The position numbers were made by a program, and so were the translations under genes. From NCBI RefSeq assembly GCF_036240795.1, contig NZ_CP108454.1:1178001-1242000 (forward strand): DNA of 64,000 nucleotides, given 5' to 3'. The stretch comes from Streptomyces sp. NBC_01268 (GTDB lineage Bacteria; Actinomycetota; Actinomycetes; Streptomycetales; Streptomycetaceae). This document shows positions 1-6,437 of the stretch, in pieces. The notes under the pieces are model-generated. The model ran no database searches. It was not told where the DNA came from and worked only from the letters and a program-made list of their open reading frames with translations. How positions within the stretch are numbered: the stretch's first letter is position 1; each line of letters starts with the position of its first letter.

Positions 1-1082
1 GGCTGGACGTGCCGCTTGTCGTACTCGGCGACCGGGCCGCGCCCCGGGTTCCACTGGATGAGGGTGTTGCGCAGCTTGCCGGTCTCGGGCGCGATGACCG
101 CGCCGATCACGGTGGGCGCGCCGATCGCCCGGACCGCCTGGTCGATCACCTCGTACGCGTCGGGGTTGGCGTACGGGTCGATGTCGGAGGAGTTCTCCGG
201 CCACAGCACGAGGTCGGGCTGCGGTTCGCGGCCGGCCTTCACCTCGGCGGCGAGCTCCTTGGTGCGGTTGGCGTGGTTGTCGAGCACCGCGCGGCGCTGG
301 GAGTTGAAGTCGAGGCCGAGGCGCGGCACGTTGCCCTGGACGGCCGCGACGGTGGCGGTGCCGTCCTCGGCGGAGTCGTCCACGAGCGGCAGCGCGGCCA
401 GCGCGCCGGTGACGGGGACGAGCACGGCGAGGGCGGCGGCGAGGAGCGGCCCCCGGGCCACCGGCGCCGGGGTCTCGTCCGTGCCGGAGCGGCGCCGCTT
501 CAGGACCTGGCGCACCACCTCGTACAGACCGAAGCCGCACAGGGCGACGGCGAAACCGAGCACGGGGGTGCCGCCGACCGCCGCGAGCGGCAGGAAGACG
601 CCGTCCGCCTGCCCGAAGGCGATCTTGCCCCAGGGGAAGCCGCCGAACGGCACGCGCGCACGCGTCGCCTCGCCGAGGATCCACACGGCGGCGGCGAGGA
701 CCGGCCAGCCGGGCAGCCGGGAGACCGCGGTGATGCCGAGCCCCACGGCGGCGACGAACAGCGCCTCGACGCCGGCGAGCGCCAGCCATGGCCCGGCTCC
801 GACCTCCTCGCCGGTCCACACCAGCAGCGGAAGCAGGAAGCCGAGACCGGCCAGGTAGCCGAGGCCGAATCCGGCGCGCAGCCGTCGGCCGCGCAGCGTC
901 CAGCCCAGCAACCCGAACGCGGGCAGCGCGAGCCACCACAGCGGCCGGGGCGGGAAGCTCAGGAAGAGCAGGAGCCCGGACAGGACGGCCGCACCGGGCC
1001 GCAGCAGCCGCCGCAGCACACGGCCACGCCCCGGCACGGGAGCGGGTTCGGGCACGTCGACGGGGGTAATGGTGGCGCTCAC
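1..1082 (-). CDS. lnt: Apolipoprotein N-acyltransferase, C-terminus cut by window edge
   Basis: Transfers the third acyl chain to the N-terminal cysteine of lipoproteins at the outer face of the cytoplasmic membrane. About 360 residues are visible. A short charged N-terminus is followed by hydrophobic spans (LLLFLSFPP, WWLALPAFGLLGW and more), then a nitrilase-like (CN hydrolase) domain. The WPENSS motif near positions 186-203 carries the probable catalytic Glu, and EYDKRHVQ at the left edge carries the catalytic Lys. The catalytic Cys should lie outside the window. The start is the GTG at 1082 (reads VSATITPVD). Streptomycetes often carry more than one Lnt paralogue, and which one this is cannot be told from the fragment. 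Confidence 0.93.
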   Translation of the reverse strand, partial: MSATITPVDVPEPAPVPGRGRVLRRLLRPGAAVLSGLLLFLSFPPRPLWWLALPAFGLLGWTLRGRRLRAGFGLGYLAGLGFLLPLLVWTGEEVGAGPWLALAGVEALFVAAVGLGITAVSRLPGWPVLAAAVWILGEATRARVPFGGFPWGKIAFGQADGVFLPLAAVGGTPVLGFAVALCGFGLYEVVRQVLKRRRSGTDETPAPVARGPLLAAALAVLVPVTGALAALPLVDDSAEDGTATVAAVQGNVPRLGLDFNSQRRAVLDNHANRTKELAAEVKAGREPQPDLVLWPENSSDIDPYANPDAYEVIDQAVRAIGAPTVIGAVIAPETGKLRNTLIQWNPGRGPVAEYDKRHVQ

Positions 1083-1188
1083 GTGCCGGAGTCTAGTCGC
1101 GCCCCCTGTGGGCGCTCGTCCCGCTGGGCCGGGGTCCCCGGTCGCGGCGTCCGGGAGCGCGTGCGCGGGACGGGACGGCTCCCCCGCG

Positions 1189-1245
1189 GGCGGCTCCACG
1201 TGCGCCTCCGCTCCCCAGGCGGCTCCACGGGCGCCTCCACTCCCC
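1189..1245. repeat. Two direct copies of a 28-bp sequence
   Basis: 28-bp copies at 1189-1216 and 1218-1245 differ at only two positions. Each begins GGCGGCTCCACG and ends CTCCCC. They lie between lnt and the 1337-1894 gene, upstream of the lnt start. No function is evident. Confidence 0.7.
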
Positions 1246-1270
1246 GGACCCGACGGTGTCCGCGCCAGTG

Positions 1271-1326
1271 GCGCCGTCGCGCCGTCGGGCCGTCGGGCCG
1301 TCGGGCCGTCGCGCCGTCGGGCCGCC
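1271..1326. repeat. 8-bp tandem repeat, seven units
   Basis: Seven consecutive 8-bp units of the form GSGCCGTC, the last one degenerate (GGGCCGCC). They fill the gap just before the 3' end of the 1337-1894 gene. This is a simple-sequence tract of the kind that varies by slippage. It lies outside coding sequence. Confidence 0.75.
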
Positions 1327-1336
1327 CTCGGGTGCC

Positions 1337-1894
1337 TCAGACGCCCGTGGGCCCCGTGGGCGTCGTCCTGCGCAGCAGTCCCCGGATCGCCCGCACGGCC
1401 GCCTCCGCGTCGTCCACGGTCACGGTGAACGTCCGCCCGTCGCCGAGGCGCAGCACCAGCCCCTCGCCGCGTCGGACGACGACCGCCGTGCCCTTCTCGG
1501 GGCGCCAGCGGTAGCCCCAGCCGCCCCACTGGCGCGGGGTGACGGAGGGCTCGAAGTCGGCGCCGACCACGTGGGAGAGCGGGATGCGGCGGCGCGGCAC
1601 GCCGATGTGGCCGCAGCGGACCTCCATGGCGTCGTCGTCGACACGGACGGCGACGTGCACGAAGGCGAGGGTGCCGAAGAGCACGAGGACACCCGCCGCG
1701 ACGCAGCCGATGACGGCCATCAGCAGGGGCGCGATGCCGGAGGTCCAGGGGGACTCGACGGCCAGGGTGATGCCGAGCGCCATGCAGGCGGCCCCGGCGA
1801 CGGCCGGCAGCCACTGCAGGCGGTTGGTCGCCCGGCCGGTCCAGACCGCGGGCGCCGGCCCCTCGGGGCCTTGGTGCGAGGAGTGCTCCCTCAT
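1337..1894 (-). CDS. Membrane protein with PH-like C-terminal domain, function unknown
   Basis: 185 residues. Two hydrophobic segments at about residues 27-47 and 53-80 form a hairpin anchor. They are followed by a soluble beta-rich region (about 82-172) that ends in an alternating pattern (GTAVVVRRGEGLVLRLGDGR, then TFTVTVDDAEAAVRAI). That pattern is typical of bacterial PH-like or DUF3093-like membrane proteins of actinobacteria, although I cannot name the family with certainty. It is encoded between the racemase and lnt on the same strand, with 57 bases to the racemase gene. No catalytic motif is visible. The ATG start follows directly on the upstream gap, and no other start in the frame fits better. 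Confidence 0.8.
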   Translation of the reverse strand: MREHSSHQGPEGPAPAVWTGRATNRLQWLPAVAGAACMALGITLAVESPWTSGIAPLLMAVIGCVAAGVLVLFGTLAFVHVAVRVDDDAMEVRCGHIGVPRRRIPLSHVVGADFEPSVTPRQWGGWGYRWRPEKGTAVVVRRGEGLVLRLGDGRTFTVTVDDAEAAVRAIRGLLRRTTPTGPTGV

Positions 1895-1951
1895 GGTGAC
1901 AGCCTACGTACGTTCCGTTGCCCCGGCGCCTTGGCCGCGGCATCCGGGCGC

Positions 1952-2737
1952 TCAGCGCGCGGCGGCCGTCGCCTCCAGGAAGCGCCCCTGCGGGTATCCG
2001 AGGGCCGCGGCCGGCAGCCCGCCGGTGCGACCGCTCAGGAGCACGGTCAGGGTGCCGGTGGGAGCCGCCGTCGGGTCGGCCGCCACCCCGATGCGCCGGA
2101 GTGCCTGACTGGCCACTGCCCCCGCGGAACCGTGCAAAACGACCTGCGGCAGCTCGGCACGGTCGAGGGCGGCCAGGATCTGCTCGTCGACGAGCTCGTA
2201 GTGGGTGCAGCCGAGCACGACGGCCCGGACGTCCCGGGGCGTCAGCGCGGCCGCGGCGGCGACGGCACGCCGTACGCCCTCCGCGTCGTCGTGCTCGACG
2301 GCGTCGGCGAGGCCCGGGCAGGGCACCTCGGTGACCTCGGCGCCCTCGGCGAAGTCGCGGATGAGCCCGCGCTGGTAGGGGGAGCCGGTGGTGGCGGGGG
2401 TCGCCCAGATCGCGACCTTGCCGCCACCGACGGCGGCGGGCTTGATCGCGGGCACGGTGCCGATCACGGGGATGCGGGGCTCCAGCGCCGCGCGGAGCGC
2501 GGGCAGGGCGTGGACCGTCGCGGTGTTGCAGCCGACGATCAGCGCGTCCGGCTCGTGGGCGGCGGCGGCCCGGGCCACGGCCAGCGCCCGGCCGGTGAGG
2601 TCCTCGGTGGTGCGCGGGCCCCAGGGCATGCCGTCGGGGTCGCAGGAGAGCACCAGGTCCGCGTCGGGCCGCATGCGGCGAACCGCGACCGCTGCCGGGA
2701 GCAGGCCGATTCCGGAGTCCATGAGCGCGATCTTCAC
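1952..2737 (-). CDS. Glutamate/aspartate racemase family protein
   Basis: 261 residues, close to the usual MurI length. The N-terminal DSGIG motif (D7-S8), CNT at C70-N71-T72 and GCTHYE with C177 and H179 are the paired acid/base residues of the cofactor-independent Asp/Glu racemase family. It would interconvert L- and D-glutamate (or aspartate) for peptidoglycan or another D-amino acid sink in the cytosol. The usual murI neighbours are absent. With lnt nearby, a cell-envelope role is reasonable, but the substrate is inferred only from the family. Many streptomycetes encode a second, housekeeping MurI elsewhere, so this may be a paralogue. Confidence 0.85.
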   Translation of the reverse strand: MKIALMDSGIGLLPAAVAVRRMRPDADLVLSCDPDGMPWGPRTTEDLTGRALAVARAAAAHEPDALIVGCNTATVHALPALRAALEPRIPVIGTVPAIKPAAVGGGKVAIWATPATTGSPYQRGLIRDFAEGAEVTEVPCPGLADAVEHDDAEGVRRAVAAAAALTPRDVRAVVLGCTHYELVDEQILAALDRAELPQVVLHGSAGAVASQALRRIGVAADPTAAPTGTLTVLLSGRTGGLPAAALGYPQGRFLEATAAAR

Positions 2738-2795
2738 CCGGTCACCCTAGCCGACCACCCTTGCGTCCCCGGCAATCTGGGGCAGACTGCGGCGA

Positions 2796-4013
2796 ATGAG
2801 CCCGCTTGCCTGGATCGCGATCGCCTCCCTGGCCGTCTGGGCCTGGCTGCTGCTCGGCCAGGGATTCTTCTGGCGCACGGACCAGCGCCTTCCGGTGCCC
2901 CCGCGCCCGCCCGAGGCGTGGCCGCGGGTCGTGGTCGTCGTACCGGCCCGTGACGAGGCGGAGGTGCTGCCGCTGAGCCTGCCCTCGCTGCTCGCCCAGG
3001 ACTATCCGGGTCAGGCGGAGGTGATCCTGGTGGACGACGGGAGCACCGACGGCACCGGGCGGCTGGCCGAGGAGCTGGCGGCCCGCCAGGCGGGCCTGGC
3101 GCTGACCGTGGTCTCGCCCGGCGAGCCCGAGCCGGGCTGGACGGGGAAGCTGTGGGCGCTGCGGCACGGGACGGCGCTGGCCCAGGCGCGCGGGCCGGAG
3201 TTCCTGCTGCTGACGGACGCGGACATCGCGCACGAGCCGGACAGTCTGCGACTGCTGGTGGCGGCGGCGACGGGGCACGATCTGGACCTGGTGTCGCAGA
3301 TGGCCCGGCTGCGGGTGGCGAGCGCCTGGGAGCGGCTGATCGTCCCGGCCTTCGTCTACTTCTTCTGCCAGCTCTATCCGTTCCGCTGGATCAACCGGCG
3401 CCGCCCCCTGGCGACCGCGGCCGCCGGCGGGTGCGTGCTGCTGCGGACGGAGACGGCCAAGCGGGCCGGGGTGCCGGAGGCGATCCGGCAGGCGGTCATC
3501 GACGACGTGTCGCTGGCGCGGGCGGTGCGGGGCGTGGGCGGGCGGATCTGGCTGGGGCTCGCGGACCGGGTGGACAGCATCCGCCCGTACCCGCGCCTGG
3601 GCGACCTGTGGCGGATGGTCTCGCGCAGCGCGTACGCGCAGCTCCGGCACAGCCCACCGCTGCTCGCCGGGACGGTCGCGGGTCTCGCCCTGGTCTATCT
3701 GGCGCCGCCGGCGACGCTGGCGGCCGGGCTGCTCACGAAGGACGCCCCGGCGGCGTGGGCGGGCGGGGCGGCCTGGGCGGTGATGGCGTTCACGTACCTG
3801 CCGATGCTCCGCTACTACCGGCAGCCGCTCTGGCTCGGTCCGCTGCTCCCGTTCACCGCGCTCCTCTATGCGCTGATGACGGTGGACTCGGCGGTGCAGC
3901 ACTACCGGGGGCGGGGGGCGGCGTGGAAGGGGAGGACTTACGCCCGGCCGACGAAATCCGCATCGCAGCGCGCTTTTCCCGACACACGGAGTAATGACGG
4001 AACGCCGCGGTGA
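2796..4013 (+). CDS. hpnB: HpnB-like family 2 glycosyltransferase
   Basis: 405 residues. An N-terminal membrane span (about 4-22) precedes a GT-A catalytic domain with VDDGSTDGT at 79-87, the DAD metal-binding motif at 141-143, acidic residues D236-D237 and an AYAQLRHS segment in place of the usual QxxRW. Three C-terminal spans follow (about 290-313, 323-342 and 345-370). This arrangement matches membrane-anchored hopene-associated glycosyltransferases (HpnB). It would transfer a sugar from a nucleotide donor to a lipid acceptor at the membrane. No squalene-hopene genes are in the window, so a link to hopanoids is family knowledge only. It diverges from the racemase gene with 58 bases between them. 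Confidence 0.85.
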   Translation: MSPLAWIAIASLAVWAWLLLGQGFFWRTDQRLPVPPRPPEAWPRVVVVVPARDEAEVLPLSLPSLLAQDYPGQAEVILVDDGSTDGTGRLAEELAARQAGLALTVVSPGEPEPGWTGKLWALRHGTALAQARGPEFLLLTDADIAHEPDSLRLLVAAATGHDLDLVSQMARLRVASAWERLIVPAFVYFFCQLYPFRWINRRRPLATAAAGGCVLLRTETAKRAGVPEAIRQAVIDDVSLARAVRGVGGRIWLGLADRVDSIRPYPRLGDLWRMVSRSAYAQLRHSPPLLAGTVAGLALVYLAPPATLAAGLLTKDAPAAWAGGAAWAVMAFTYLPMLRYYRQPLWLGPLLPFTALLYALMTVDSAVQHYRGRGAAWKGRTYARPTKSASQRAFPDTRSNDGTPR

Positions 4014-4277
4014 CGCCGGTGTCATTAAACCTGCGCGCGAGATGGCCCCCGAACGCTCCCGGAACCCCTTTGTCGCCGCCGGTTTTCTTTACGTCAACCT
4101 GACAGCGGACCCGTCGGTAACCCCTCCTCAGCTTGGGGTTTACAAGATCCATACGCCATCAGGCGTCCGTTTTTGTCACGTTCGATCGCATTGGGGATCG
4201 GCGGCCTCTCAGAACCCGTCAACCAACCGTCATTCCGGGCTCCCCATAGGGCACATCGTGGGCTTACCTTATGAGCC
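4014..4277. promoter_or_regulatory. Long, relatively AT-rich leader before the DUF6643-like gene
   Basis: 264 bases without a convincing gene, visibly less GC-rich than its surroundings (31 of 60 bases in 4141-4200). It contains an inverted repeat TAATGAC (3992-3998) with GTCATTA (4021-4027) straddling the end of the glycosyltransferase gene. There is also a small hairpin, AACCCC (4119-4124) with GGGGTT (4135-4140), and a CGATC/GATCG pair near 4183-4200. A TAnnnT-type -10 (TACCTT, 4265-4270) lies seven bases before the ATG at 4278, and no Shine-Dalgarno sequence is visible. A terminator, a promoter and possibly a structured leader may share this space. Confidence 0.45.
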
Positions 4278-4778
4278 ATGACCTCCCCGCGCTCCACCTA
4301 CGGAGGCGGTTACTACACCGCGCCGTCGTTCCCCGACACCCCGATCTACGACTCTCTCGTCGCAGAGCGGGGCACGCCTCAGATCGCCCCGATCCGAGTG
4401 CCCTCCGTGTACGACACCCCCAGCAGCTTCTCCGGAAGCAGCAGCTACCTGCCTGCCCTGCCCGCGGCCCTGCCCGCCCTCCCGGCGGCACCCGCCCCGC
4501 AGCAGGCCGGCCCGTCCTACGGCGGCCACGGCGGCGCGTACGGCTACCCCCAGCCCGCACCGCAGATGGCTCCCGTGCCGCTGCAGCACGCCCCCACCCC
4601 GTACATCCCGCAGCAGCCCGTCGCCCCGCGCGGCTACCCGGGCCCGCAGGCGCCGCAGCAGCCCCGCCCCATGGCCGGCGGGTACGAGGCGATGCGCCCG
4701 GCGGCCCCCCGGCCGATGCCGACGCCCGCCACGTACGAGGACCCGTACAACCGCCCCTACCAGGGCCGCGGGTACTGA
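4278..4778 (+). CDS. DUF6643-like Pro/Gln/Tyr-rich protein
   Basis: 166 residues with a conserved-looking N-terminus (SPRSTYGGGYY, then APSFPDTPIYDSLVAERGTP) followed by a low-complexity tail rich in P, A, Q, Y and G. This corresponds to a short streptomycete family that I recall as DUF6643. No signal peptide, membrane span or enzyme motif is seen, and the composition predicts disorder. The ATG at 4278 has no recognisable ribosome-binding site, so the message may be leaderless. The overlapping ATG at 4271 opens a different, non-conserved frame. Function is unknown. Confidence 0.78.
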   Translation: MTSPRSTYGGGYYTAPSFPDTPIYDSLVAERGTPQIAPIRVPSVYDTPSSFSGSSSYLPALPAALPALPAAPAPQQAGPSYGGHGGAYGYPQPAPQMAPVPLQHAPTPYIPQQPVAPRGYPGPQAPQQPRPMAGGYEAMRPAAPRPMPTPATYEDPYNRPYQGRGY

Positions 4779-4815
4779 TCCCGGAGGCGGGCCGGGCGAC
4801 TGGCAGGATGGGCGC

Positions 4816-5649
4816 ATGCCGATTCCTGTCTTGAGCTCCGTCCACGTCCATCCGGTCAAAGCTCTGCGCGGGTTCTCCCCCGCCCAGGCGGAGGTCGAGC
4901 CATGGGGACTGGCCGGCGACCGCCGCTGGACCGTGGTGGACACCACGGGCACGGTCGTGACCCAACGCCAGCACGCGCGGCTGGCGTTGGCCTCGGCCGC
5001 CCTGCTGCCGGACGGCGGTGTCACGCTGTCCGCGCCCGGTTCCGACCCGCTCACGGTCGAGGTGCCGAAGCCCCGGCGGGAGGCGGACACGATCACGACG
5101 GAGATCTTCGGCACCCTGGTGGAGGCGGTCCCCGCCGACCCCGCGGCGGACGCCTGGTTCAGCGCCTACCTGGAGAGCGAGGTCCGCCTCGTCCACATGG
5201 ACGACCCGGCCCGCCGGCGCCCCGTCGACCCGGACGTCGCGCTGCCCGGCGAGACCGTCAGCTTCGCCGACGGCTTCCCGCTGCTCGCCACCACCACTTC
5301 TTCGCTCGACGCCCTCAACTCCCTGATCGCCCAGGGCGACCACGCCGACGAGGGCCCCCTGCCGATGAACCGCTTCCGGCCGAACGTGGTCATCGACGGC
5401 ACCGCCCCCTGGGCCGAGGACGGCTGGCGCCGCCTCTCGATCGGCGAGGTCACCTTCCGGGTCGCCAAGTCCTGCGGCCGCTGCGTGGTCACCACCACCG
5501 ACCAGGAGACCGCCGAGCGCGGCAAGGAGCCCCTGCGCACCCTGGCCCGGCACCGCAGGGACGGCAACCGGCTGATCTTCGGGCAGAACCTGATCCCCGA
5601 GCGGCGGGGTGTCATCAAGGCCGGCGACCCGGTCGAGATCCTGGACTGA
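4816..5649 (+). CDS. MOSC-domain protein (mARC/YcbX-like)
   Basis: 277 residues. An N-terminal MOSC beta-barrel domain (about 5-115, HPVKALRGF and GLAGDRRW) is followed by the MOSC domain (about 140-277), with NRFRPN at 185-190 and CGRCVVTTTDQ carrying C220 and C223. C223 aligns with the molybdenum-ligating cysteine of mARC proteins. The family binds molybdenum cofactor and reduces N-hydroxylated or N-oxide compounds, receiving electrons from partner proteins. There is no C-terminal ferredoxin domain, so an external electron donor is needed. It lies 37 bases downstream of the DUF6643-like gene. The substrate is unknown. Confidence 0.9.
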   Translation: MPIPVLSSVHVHPVKALRGFSPAQAEVEPWGLAGDRRWTVVDTTGTVVTQRQHARLALASAALLPDGGVTLSAPGSDPLTVEVPKPRREADTITTEIFGTLVEAVPADPAADAWFSAYLESEVRLVHMDDPARRRPVDPDVALPGETVSFADGFPLLATTTSSLDALNSLIAQGDHADEGPLPMNRFRPNVVIDGTAPWAEDGWRRLSIGEVTFRVAKSCGRCVVTTTDQETAERGKEPLRTLARHRRDGNRLIFGQNLIPERRGVIKAGDPVEILD

Positions 5650-5749
5650 CCCGCCGGCCGGTACGCGTCACTCTTCCGAGCTCGACAGGCGCGGAACCCT
5701 CCCCCGGGGCACACTCGTTGGAAGAGCGGACCACGAGGGGGTGCGGAGC

Positions 5750-6355
5750 GTGCGGGCAGCCATCGGACTCTGGCGCTGGCGGCGCAATCCCCTGCGCCGG
5801 ACCACCGACGTGATCGAGGCCTGGGTCGCCTTCACGGCGGCCGTCCTGCTGTGTCTCGCGGTGCCCGCCGCCGGGGTGGCCGCGGGCCTCTCGGCGAACG
5901 CGTCGCTGCAGCGCGCGGTCCGCACCCAGTACCAGGAGCGCGTGCCGACCGTCGCCCGGGTGGTGCGGACCGCCGACGTGCAAGCCGGGCAGCGGACCGC
6001 CGAGGCGGCCGGCGAGCAGCGGCTCAGGCCCGCCGTGGTGGCCGAGTGGACCGCCCCGGACGGCAGCCCGCGGACCGGCACGGTGAACACCACCCGGCAG
6101 CACGCGCGCCCCGGCGACGCCTTCCCACTGTGGACCGACCGGTCCGGGCGGACCGTGCCCGCCCCGATGCACCCGGAGACCGCGCGGGCGCACGCCCTCA
6201 TCGCGGGCCTGACCGTGGCGCTCCTCGGGGGCCTGCTCGTGGAGACCGCCCGGCGACTCGTCGTACAGCGGCTGGTACGGCGACGGTACGCGCGTCTCGA
6301 CCGCGCCTGGGCCCAGGCCGGTCCCGACTGGGGCCGTACGGGGACGGGCAGCTGA
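5750..6355 (+). CDS. Rv1733c-family membrane protein
   Basis: About 201 residues from the GTG at 5750, preferred because GAGGGG (5735-5740) lies nine bases upstream. The in-frame GTG at 5741 would sit right on that site. The N-terminal WRWRRNPLRR and DVIEAW motifs followed by a hydrophobic span (about 24-47), a soluble loop of about 100 residues and a second span (about 148-168) match the actinobacterial Rv1733c-type family. The family has no established biochemical function. The loop between the spans (EWTAPDGSPRTG, WTDRSGRTVP) is predicted extracytoplasmic from the positive-inside pattern. Confidence 0.83.
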   Translation: MRAAIGLWRWRRNPLRRTTDVIEAWVAFTAAVLLCLAVPAAGVAAGLSANASLQRAVRTQYQERVPTVARVVRTADVQAGQRTAEAAGEQRLRPAVVAEWTAPDGSPRTGTVNTTRQHARPGDAFPLWTDRSGRTVPAPMHPETARAHALIAGLTVALLGGLLVETARRLVVQRLVRRRYARLDRAWAQAGPDWGRTGTGS

Positions 6356-6437
6356 CCCGTCAACTCCGCGGCGCCGCGCGCGCTACGGTGGGGCATCGGA
6401 TCAGCGTCGGCGCACGAGGCGGGGGCAGAGCACACCC

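Noticed and set aside
1189..1326. Possible CRISPR or attachment site because of repeats
   Set aside because: The repeats are short, contiguous and have no spacers or integrase gene nearby.
9..1514. Plus-strand open frame over the lnt region
   Set aside because: Antisense shadow of lnt. The minus-strand reading gives clear Lnt motifs.
3994..4281. 95-codon frame in the leader region
   Set aside because: No plausible ribosome-binding site, codon usage unlike neighbours, and it overlaps the start of the DUF6643-like gene.
4271..4834. Alternative frame beginning MSHDLPALHLRRR
   Set aside because: Overlaps the DUF6643-like gene in another frame, is Arg/Pro-rich without known similarity and runs into the MOSC gene.
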